Shown here: one piece after another, positions 1 through 5,961 of the stretch
Layout: each line of letters begins with the position of its first letter
Numbering within the stretch: position 1 is the first letter of the stretch
From: CAYOVG01 sp964407285
GTDB taxonomy: Bacteria; Desulfobacterota; Syntrophobacteria; Syntrophobacterales; Syntrophobacteraceae
Length of the DNA stretch: 14,661 bases
Reading direction: 5' to 3'
Assembly (NCBI GenBank): GCA_964407285.1
Contig: CAYOVG010000165.1
Coordinates: 1 to 14,661 of the forward strand
The notes under the pieces: model-generated
The model's database searches: none
Told to the model about the DNA's origin: nothing
Seen by the model: only the letters and a program-made list of their open reading frames with translations
Made by a program: the position numbers and the translations under genes

Positions 1-174
1 ATGGTGGTTTTATCCCCGCGAAGCGGCGCCCTCCCCTTCCCTTCACCGATCTTGTTCTTAGAATGTGAGTAGCACGATTTTCTTGCCGGGCTCGGCCCGC
101 GTACCCGCCGGGTGCGGCAGGGCCGCTTCGAGGTATTCTACAGGACGAATCTTACCGCAACCTGTGAGGGGTCC
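1..174. other. Left-edge segment, no assignable gene
   Basis: No gene can be assigned before the first clear start at 175. All three plus-strand frames are open from base 1 and close early, at 61, 68 and 72. The segment could therefore hold the last few codons of an upstream gene of the same operon, but the peptides are too short to identify. A GTGAGGGG stretch at 163-170 is the probable ribosome binding site of the following glycosyltransferase gene. No promoter or hairpin was convincing. Confidence 0.4.
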
Positions 175-1263
175 ATGAAATTGACCATATTCGGTCTCGC
201 CGTCAGTTCCTCGTGGGGCAACGGACACGCCACGATCTGGCGGGGACTGTGCCGCGCGATGGCTGAAAGGGGGCACCGGATCGTGTTCTTCGAGCGGGAC
301 GCGCCGTACTACGCGCAACACCGCGATCTTGCAGATCTGCCCGGAGGGGGCGAACTCCGCCTCTACTCGAACTGGCAAGAGGCGCTTCCCGCGGCTCGAC
401 GCCACCTCTCGGATTCCGACGTGGCGATGGTGACTTCCTACTGTCCCGACGGCGTGGAGGCGTCCGAACTGGTCCTGTCGTCTCCGGCGCGCCTGCGCGC
501 ATTCTACGACCTGGACGCTCCCGTTACCCTGGAACGGCTGAGGGCCGGGCAGGAGGTTTCCTATGTGGGACCGCGGGGGTACCGGGACTTCGATATCGTG
601 CTCAGTTACACGGGCGGGGCGGCGCTCGACGAGTTGAAGCTTCGCCTCGGGGCACGGAAAGCAGTCCCGCTCCATGGGAGCGTCGATCCCGGCGTGCACG
701 GACCCGCGCCGGCCGTGGACGCCTACCGGGCCGACCTCTCCTACATCGGCACCTATGCGGCGGACCGCCAGGAAGCCCTGGAGGCGCTTTTCATGGAACC
801 GGCGCGCAGGCTTCCCGGCCGGCGCTTCATCCTCGCCGGATCGCTCTACCCGGCCGATTTCCCGTGGACCGGAAACATCTCCTTCCTTCAGCATCTGCCG
901 CCGCATCTTCACCCGGCTTTTTACTGCTCGTCCACTCTCACCCTCAATGTTACCAGGGGCGCAATGGCCGCGATGGGATACTGCCCTTCCGCCCGGCTCT
1001 TCGAGGCGGCCTCCTGCGGAGTTCCCATCGTCAGCGACCATTGGGAAGGGTTGGACCGCTTCTTCGATCCGGGGTCCGAGATCATCATAGCGCGTACCGC
1101 CGAAGACGTGGTGGCGGCAATGGAGTTGTCCCCGCGGGAGCTTGGAGCGATCGCCGAAGCCGGCCGCGAGCGCGCCCTCCGGGAGCACACGGCCGCCCGG
1201 CGGGCCGAGGAACTGGAAACCATTCTCGACGCCGCATCCAGTTCCGTGGAGGACGCGTCGTGA
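175..1263 (+). CDS. CgeB-family glycosyltransferase (group 1-like)
   Basis: Predicted cytosolic glycosyltransferase of 362 residues, of the GT-B type annotated as CgeB-like or glycosyltransferase family 1. It would move a sugar from a nucleotide donor to an unknown acceptor. The N-terminus (residues 1-50) has the Rossmann start MKLTIFGLAVSSSWGNGHAT followed by a GHR-VVFFE-like strand. The C-terminal half carries a CPSARLFEAASCGVPIVSDHWEGL segment (270-293), the donor-site E...A.G.P signature of GT-B enzymes. The ATG at 175 is chosen because GTGAGGGG lies just upstream and the family starts with this hydrophobic strand; an upstream in-frame start at 112 would add 21 unlikely residues. It is followed after 34 bases by a sugar nucleotidyltransferase-like gene, which fits supply of an activated sugar. 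The acceptor and donor cannot be read from the sequence. Confidence 0.85.
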   Translation: MKLTIFGLAVSSSWGNGHATIWRGLCRAMAERGHRIVFFERDAPYYAQHRDLADLPGGGELRLYSNWQEALPAARRHLSDSDVAMVTSYCPDGVEASELVLSSPARLRAFYDLDAPVTLERLRAGQEVSYVGPRGYRDFDIVLSYTGGAALDELKLRLGARKAVPLHGSVDPGVHGPAPAVDAYRADLSYIGTYAADRQEALEALFMEPARRLPGRRFILAGSLYPADFPWTGNISFLQHLPPHLHPAFYCSSTLTLNVTRGAMAAMGYCPSARLFEAASCGVPIVSDHWEGLDRFFDPGSEIIIARTAEDVVAAMELSPRELGAIAEAGRERALREHTAARRAEELETILDAASSSVEDAS

Positions 1264-1283
1264 TTGCAGCACCGATCACCTTT

Positions 1284-1288
1284 GGAGG
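1284..1288 (+). promoter_or_regulatory. Ribosome binding site deciding the nucleotidyltransferase start
   Basis: GGAGG sits 9 bases before the ATG at 1298. It supports that start over the upstream in-frame codon at 1142, which lies inside the preceding gene. An ATG at 1290 is out of frame. Confidence 0.7.
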
Positions 1289-1297
1289 TATGCCGTT

Positions 1298-2071
1298 ATG
1301 TGGGGGATAATACCGGCCGCGGGCGCCGGGACCAGAATTCAACCGCTCGCATTTTCCAAGGAGCTTCTCCCGGTCGGGAGCCGCCGGGAAAGCGGTGTCG
1401 AACGGCCCCGCGCGGTCAGCGAATACCTCGTCGACCGCATGGTGATCGCGGGGGCGTCCAAAATCTGTTTCGTGATTTCGCCGGGGAAGTCGGACATCCT
1501 GCACTACTACGGGGGAAGCGTCCTCTCCACTCCCGTGTGCTACACCGTGCAGCCCAGTCCCGACGGGTTGTGCGATGCGATCTTCCGCCCCCTCTCCCTG
1601 ATCTGCGGAAATGAGCCGGTAATGGTCGGGCTCCCCGACACGATCTGGTTTCCCGATGACGGACTATGCGCTCTGCCCGACGATGTGTTGTCGTTTCTGC
1701 TCTTCCCGGTGGACCATCCGGAGTTTTTCGACGCCGTGGTCATGGAGACCGGCGGGGCGGTGCGCGAGATCCAGGTGAAGAGGGAAAACCCGGATTCCTC
1801 CTGGATATGGGGGGCACTCAAGATGCCCGGCTCCGTGATGCGCGATCTTTTCAAACTGTGGTGCGAGCGCGACCGCCGGGACGCGTACTTCGGGACCCTG
1901 GTGAACGCCTATATTTCCCTGGGGGGAGATGCGGTGGGCGTGCGCGCGGGAGAGGCCTACGTCGATGTGGGGACCGTGCACGGGTATCGCGAAGCGTTGC
2001 GGATGCTCGGCGAAACGGTCCCGGAGCAGAATACGGGCGGCGGACCGGCGGCCGCAATAGTGGAAGGGTGA
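1298..2071 (+). CDS. Sugar-1-phosphate nucleotidyltransferase-like protein
   Basis: A 257-residue protein of the nucleotidyltransferase family that includes RmlA (glucose-1-phosphate thymidylyltransferase). Such enzymes join an NTP and a sugar-1-phosphate into an NDP-sugar. The N-terminal loop GAGTRIQPL (residues 9-17) with K21 in KELLPVG matches the pyrophosphorylase signature. LPDTIWF (112-118) holds the metal-binding Asp, and YVDVGTVHGY (221-230) matches the second metal motif near the C-terminus. The protein is shorter than typical RmlA (about 290). It sits between a glycosyltransferase and a methyltransferase, so it probably makes the donor used by this operon; which base and sugar are used is not visible. 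The start at 1298 is set by GGAGG and by the family's short N-terminus before the first strand. Confidence 0.82.
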   Translation: MWGIIPAAGAGTRIQPLAFSKELLPVGSRRESGVERPRAVSEYLVDRMVIAGASKICFVISPGKSDILHYYGGSVLSTPVCYTVQPSPDGLCDAIFRPLSLICGNEPVMVGLPDTIWFPDDGLCALPDDVLSFLLFPVDHPEFFDAVVMETGGAVREIQVKRENPDSSWIWGALKMPGSVMRDLFKLWCERDRRDAYFGTLVNAYISLGGDAVGVRAGEAYVDVGTVHGYREALRMLGETVPEQNTGGGPAAAIVEG

Positions 2072-2107
2072 CAGGAGCAACGGAAGAACAGCAAAGGATC
2101 ACGATTC

Positions 2108-2893
2108 ATGAGTCGAACTGGTGAGCTTCCCGCGCGCGAGGCGGCTCCGGATGCCGATGCGGGCAGGGAGTGGATAGAACGGCGGGTAAGAGAACTGGGT
2201 AAATGGTTCCACAATATCGACCTCAACGGGGTCTGGACGGCCCCCGACCACTTCCTGGGCGATTATCCCGGAAAGAAGTGGCGGCAGTTTGCGCATGCCG
2301 TTCCTTCGGACCTGCGCGGCCGGACGGTGCTGGACATCGGCTGCAACGCGGGGTTCTATTCTATTGAGATGAAGCGAAGGGGGGCGGACCGCGTGCTGGG
2401 CATCGACTATGACGACGCCTACCTGGCGCAGGCGCGGTTCGCGGCCGAAGTATGCAAAGCCGACATCGAATTTCGAAAGCTTTCCGTCTACGATGTGGCG
2501 CGGCTCGAGGAGCGCTTCGACCTCGTCCTGTTCATGGGGGTCTTCTATCACTTGCGGCATCCCCTGCTGGCGCTGGACCTGCTCCACGCTCACGTCGTCA
2601 AGGACCTTCTCGTCTTCCAGTCCATGCTCCGCGGCAGCTCCCGCGTGACCGCCGTCGAGGACGACTACTCCTTCTGGCGGACGGAAGTGTTCGAACAACC
2701 CGGTTTTCCCCAAATGTATTTCATAGAACGCAACTATTCGGGAGACCCCACCAACTGGTGGATTCCCAACCGCGCCTGCGCGGAAGCGATGCTCAGGAGT
2801 TCGGGTTTCGACATAATCGACCATCCCGAAGAGGAGGTTTTCATCTGCCGCCGCAACAAGGCCGGCGGCGAACAGGTGGTCCCTTGCGCTTGA
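2108..2893 (+). CDS. SAM-dependent methyltransferase, CmoB-like (probably TIGR04290)
   Basis: A 261-residue class I methyltransferase. Motif I is VLDIGCNAGFYS (74-85), followed by an acidic residue at the end of strand 2 in GIDYDD (98-103), together forming the SAM pocket. FDLVLFMGVFYHLRHP (137-152) and TNWWIPN (215-221) resemble the GVLYHRR and W.IP segments of the CmoB tRNA-U34 group. It lacks the longer N-terminal part of CmoB (about 320 residues). From memory it resembles the TIGR04290 (Rta_06860) family of unknown substrate. Its place between a nucleotidyltransferase and a glycosidase-like gene points to a sugar or glycoside substrate rather than tRNA. An AAGGA at about 2094-2098 precedes the ATG. 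The gap to the previous gene is 36 bases, so co-transcription is likely. Confidence 0.82.
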   Translation: MSRTGELPAREAAPDADAGREWIERRVRELGKWFHNIDLNGVWTAPDHFLGDYPGKKWRQFAHAVPSDLRGRTVLDIGCNAGFYSIEMKRRGADRVLGIDYDDAYLAQARFAAEVCKADIEFRKLSVYDVARLEERFDLVLFMGVFYHLRHPLLALDLLHAHVVKDLLVFQSMLRGSSRVTAVEDDYSFWRTEVFEQPGFPQMYFIERNYSGDPTNWWIPNRACAEAMLRSSGFDIIDHPEEEVFICRRNKAGGEQVVPCA

Positions 2894-2996
2894 CGGTCGT
2901 ACGCAGATTTCAACTTCGCGGAGCAGGTCCTCCCTTTGACTTCCTCCGAAGTGGACTAAATGCGGGGTCCGGAAAATATGGAAAGGAAGAATAGCC

Positions 2997-3881
2997 GTGA
3001 TCGAAGCGGTAATGTTTTGGAACGAACCCAATAACCTTTCGCACTGGGATTTTCAGATAGATCCGGAGTGGCGGATGTTCGCCGATATGGTCAAGACGGC
3101 GGGCAGCGCCGTGGTGGCCGAAAACCCGCGCCTTGCGCGCGTGCTGGGGGGGATTTCGCCCATCGATCCCAACTTCATGTCCAACATGGGGAGACAGGGA
3201 GTATTCGATTATGTGGATGTGGTGGCGGTCCATGGGTTCCCCCTTGACTGGAACCACTGGACCATCCACGAATGGCCGGAAAAGCTCCGGGAGATCCGCT
3301 CCGTGACGAACCTCCCCTTGTGGGTGTCCGAAGTGGGTGTGTCGAGTTTCGGGGCCGAGGAGGTACAGGAGTTCGGGCTTCGCAGGACGGCCGAACTGCT
3401 CGTCGGGGCCACTCCGCGAATCCACTGGTACAGCCTCTACGACCTGCCCAGGACATGGCCCGCCACCACCAGGCACCGCGAAGCCGAAGGATCGGCCTAT
3501 TACCGCCACTTCTACATGGGGCTCCTGCGGGAAGACGGGACCCCGAAGCCGGCTCTCCCCCTGTTCCCGCGCTATACGCCGGAAATCGGCATCTGCCAGT
3601 GGTTTCACTTCGAAGACCACAGGCTGGACGATGCCGTGCGGTGGCTTCGCAGGCTGGGGGTCAAGTACCTGCGGACGGGACTCAGTTGGGCCGACAGTTT
3701 CCGGCCCGGCGCGGATGCGTGGTTCGACCGGCAGATGCGCGCCCTGGATGAATTCAACGTAACCGTCACCTTCTGCTTTACCCCGGAATCGTGCGGAGTG
3801 CAGCCCCACCATACGAGTCCGCCCAAAGACATCGAGGAATACGCGGATTTCTGCGTCCGCATGGTGCGCCGGTACGCTTGA
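2997..3881 (+). CDS. Circularly permuted GH-A (GH39-like) glycosidase-like protein
   Basis: A 294-residue TIM-barrel protein with clan GH-A catalytic motifs in an unusual order. It begins almost directly with the strand-4 motif VMFWNEPN (5-12; acid/base Glu10). Then come strand 5 (ARVLGGISPI, 47-56), strand 6 (DVVAVHGFP, 74-82), strand 7 with the nucleophile in LPLWVSEVG (106-114; Glu112) and strand 8 (RIHWYSLYDL, 141-150). Only after residue 190 come what read as strand 1 (EIGICQWFHFED), strand 2 (KYLRTGLSWADS) and strand 3 (VTVTFCFTPES), ending in a helix at VRRYA. All eight strands and both catalytic Glu seem present, so it could be active on a beta-glycoside. GTG start: an in-frame stop at 2937 blocks extension, and GGAAAGGA at 2979-2986 is the ribosome site. 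No signal peptide, so cytosolic. The substrate is unknown; the closest named families would be xylosidase-like. Confidence 0.75.
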   Translation: MIEAVMFWNEPNNLSHWDFQIDPEWRMFADMVKTAGSAVVAENPRLARVLGGISPIDPNFMSNMGRQGVFDYVDVVAVHGFPLDWNHWTIHEWPEKLREIRSVTNLPLWVSEVGVSSFGAEEVQEFGLRRTAELLVGATPRIHWYSLYDLPRTWPATTRHREAEGSAYYRHFYMGLLREDGTPKPALPLFPRYTPEIGICQWFHFEDHRLDDAVRWLRRLGVKYLRTGLSWADSFRPGADAWFDRQMRALDEFNVTVTFCFTPESCGVQPHHTSPPKDIEEYADFCVRMVRRYA

Positions 3882-3934
3882 TGGGAGCAGGGAGCGCGGC
3901 GACGCCGTCGAGATCGAGGGGGCTTCGTCCGCAA

Positions 3935-3957
3935 CCGGCGCGGAGAATGTTCGCCGG
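3935..3957. terminator. Possible hairpin between convergent genes
   Basis: The inverted repeat CCGGCG/CGCCGG with an 11-base loop lies between the convergent ends of the glycosidase-like gene (3881) and the PKD protein gene (3978). It could end transcription from both sides. There is no T-tract on either strand, so a classical intrinsic terminator is not demonstrated. Confidence 0.25.
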
Positions 3958-3977
3958 CCGCGGATGAGAATCGGCGG

Positions 3978-5789
3978 TCAGGGCGTCAGGGCGATGTACG
4001 CTCTGCCCTCGCTCTGCCGGAATGAGATGAGGTCCGCCATTCCGTCCCCGTTGACATCGCCCGCGAAGGGGAGATCGGCGCCCATGCCGCTTTGGAAATT
4101 CTGCGCCCACAGGTAGTTTTCGGACATGAAACTGCCCCTGGAGTAGACCACGTAGACCTGCCCGGCGTTCGGCGCGGGCAGGAACGTGAAGAAGTCGGCC
4201 ATGCCGTCGCCGTTGAGGTCCGCGATTCGAATGATCTGCGCCGGATCGACGGAGAAGAAGTCGTTCCATTTATCGGAGGTTTGCCCGTCGCCGAACCCGC
4301 TTCCAGTGGAAAGAGCGACGTAAACATCGCCGAAAGCCGTCGGGCTGTTCGTGGCGAAGGTGATGATGTCGGCCATGCCGTCCCCGTTGACATCCCCAAC
4401 TTCCGGCCGCTCAAAGCTGCTCACGGCAAAGAAGTCGTGCCACACCCGCGCCGTATCGAAGCCGCTGCCGTTGGAGAGGGCGACATACACGATGCCCTCG
4501 TCCCGCGCGAACAGCACGAGGTCGTCCATGCCGTCGGCATTGACGTCCGCCGCTCTCAGCACGTCATTCGATCCGGTCCCGACGCCGTTCAGCCAGAGAG
4601 TGGAAGCACTCATGCCCGAACCGAAGGATGCGGCCACATAAACCTGCCTGGTGGCGGTCTTCAGCCACGTGGCGATGTCGTCGATGTGGTCGCCGTTGAA
4701 ATCTCCGACCACGACGACCTGGTCCCGGTCTATGGCGAACCAGTCGTTCCACTTGGCGGCGGTTCCGAAACCGTTTCCATTCGACAGGGACACGTAGACG
4801 TCGCCGAATGCGTTGGGATTGTTCCTGGTGAAAGTGATGACGTCTGTTCTTCCGTCGCCGTTGAAATCGCCTGTCATGGGAGTTTCCCTCGCATCCACCG
4901 CGAAGAAATCATGCCCGACGACCGACTGCGGACCTGCCCGGCTGACCGAGATGTAGTTGTTCTTCGTGGTGGTCAGCGTGGTTCCATCGACGAATGTAAC
5001 CGTGAGGCTGACATTGAAGGTCCCCAGGCTTCCGTAGGTATGTGTCGGAAGCGACTGGATTCCGAGGAGCCCGTCGCCGAAATTCCAGGTGTAAGCCGTT
5101 ACGGCGCCCGTAACGCTCGGGATGAAGCTCACATTGAAGGGCGCGGTCCCGCTGGTGGAGACGGCGCTGAAATCGACCCCGTTGGCGCTGTCGACCGTTA
5201 TGTAGTTTCTCTTGCTCCGGGAGATGGATGTCCCGTCGACGAGCGTTACGGAGAGAGTGACATCGTAGGCTCCGGTATCGACGTAGATGTGGCTCGGGTT
5301 CTGCTGTGTGCTGGTGGTCCCGTCCCCGAAGTTCCAGAAATAGGCTGTGGCCGCGACCGTCCCCTGGAGAAAGGAAATGAAGTCGACGCTGAGCGGCGTG
5401 GCCCCTCCTACGGGCGTCCCGATGAAATCGAGGCCGCCGAAGCTGTTGACGACAACGGTCCCCGTCATCCCCGTCGAGCAGTGGGGGGTGGAAAAATAGG
5501 GGAATGTTCCGGCCTGGTTGAACGTGACCGAAAAAGCGCCGCCGGGATTCACGGTCCCGGAATTCCACCGGTTGTCGGGTATGCAGTTCGAACCGCTGGT
5601 GGATGTGTGAATACTACCGCCGGCATTGGTCCATACAACCGTATCGCCGACATTTACCGTTATCGTCCGTGGGCTGAAAGCAAAGTCATTCATGGATACG
5701 CCGACCAAGGCGGCCGAAACCGATGTTGCGGGCAGAACGCACAACACCAGGAGAAAGAATTCGGTTAGCCGAATACCGGTCCTTTTCAT
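3978..5789 (-). CDS. Secreted cupredoxin / PKD / FG-GAP repeat protein
   Basis: A 603-residue exported protein. Residues 1-26 form a signal peptide (KR, hydrophobic core, cleavage near SVSA). Residues 27-115 are a plastocyanin-like fold: a VGDTVVW strand, H61 in SIHTST, and STPHCSTGM (100-108) where the copper loop should be. Two PKD domains follow (about 119-200 and 204-283), each with WNFGDG and the closing YDVTL or FNVSL motif. Residues 290-603 carry six FG-GAP/VCBS repeats with DxNxDGxxD calcium loops near 308, 363, 415, 466, 524 and 578. Likely an extracellular surface or adhesion-type protein; no enzyme motif is seen. The ATG has a GAGAGGA site upstream. It lies downstream of the kinase gene across an AT-rich gap and probably has its own promoter. 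The copper-loop cysteine is displaced (see findings). Confidence 0.85.
   Translation of the reverse strand: MKRTGIRLTEFFLLVLCVLPATSVSAALVGVSMNDFAFSPRTITVNVGDTVVWTNAGGSIHTSTSGSNCIPDNRWNSGTVNPGGAFSVTFNQAGTFPYFSTPHCSTGMTGTVVVNSFGGLDFIGTPVGGATPLSVDFISFLQGTVAATAYFWNFGDGTTSTQQNPSHIYVDTGAYDVTLSVTLVDGTSISRSKRNYITVDSANGVDFSAVSTSGTAPFNVSFIPSVTGAVTAYTWNFGDGLLGIQSLPTHTYGSLGTFNVSLTVTFVDGTTLTTTKNNYISVSRAGPQSVVGHDFFAVDARETPMTGDFNGDGRTDVITFTRNNPNAFGDVYVSLSNGNGFGTAAKWNDWFAIDRDQVVVVGDFNGDHIDDIATWLKTATRQVYVAASFGSGMSASTLWLNGVGTGSNDVLRAADVNADGMDDLVLFARDEGIVYVALSNGSGFDTARVWHDFFAVSSFERPEVGDVNGDGMADIITFATNSPTAFGDVYVALSTGSGFGDGQTSDKWNDFFSVDPAQIIRIADLNGDGMADFFTFLPAPNAGQVYVVYSRGSFMSENYLWAQNFQSGMGADLPFAGDVNGDGMADLISFRQSEGRAYIALTP
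4020..4871 (-). repeat. Six in-frame FG-GAP/VCBS repeats
   Basis: Six repeats of about 51-58 codons inside the secreted protein gene, each with a GD.N.DG..D calcium loop. They are spaced evenly, as expected for beta-propeller blades. Repeat 2 has His where the loop Gly normally sits (DFNGDHIDD) and repeat 3 has Ala in place of the central Gly (DVNADGMDD). The DNA repeats are recognisable (GCCATGCCGTCGCCGTTGA-like cores near 4197, 4374 and 4850). Confidence 0.7.
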
Positions 5790-5961
5790 GCTGTTTCCTC
5801 TCTTTTCGCAGCTAATTGCATGTACAAGCTATAAGCGGCTTCATCCATGGAAAATAAATAAGCTTATACGGCCGGGCGGCAATGGAGTACAAAATGTAGG
5901 AAACAGGCTATGAATAAGGTAATTTATGTATATATGAACAGGACAAACATATTCATGGAAA
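5790..5961. other. AT-rich intergenic region, likely promoter region of the secreted protein gene
   Basis: A 172-base gap, strikingly AT-rich against its GC-rich surroundings. It holds a perfect 10-base palindrome ATAAGCTTAT at 5858-5867 and no supported gene. It probably contains the promoter of the minus-strand secreted protein gene. No confident -35/-10 pair could be picked, and no riboswitch class was recognised. Confidence 0.45.

Noticed and set aside
58..1272. 404-codon minus-strand open frame opposite the glycosyltransferase gene
   Set aside because: It is antisense to a well-recognised glycosyltransferase, is Arg/Gly/Pro-rich, shows no family motif, and long shadow frames are common in GC-rich DNA.
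2997..3881. Glycosidase gene simply truncated at its 5' end
   Set aside because: The missing strands 1-3 seem to be present at the C-terminus and an in-frame stop lies just upstream, so permutation explains the order better than truncation.
4092..5768. 558-codon plus-strand open frame
   Set aside because: It is antisense to the signal-peptide, PKD and FG-GAP protein; its repetitiveness only mirrors the FG-GAP repeats, and it has no ribosome site or motif.
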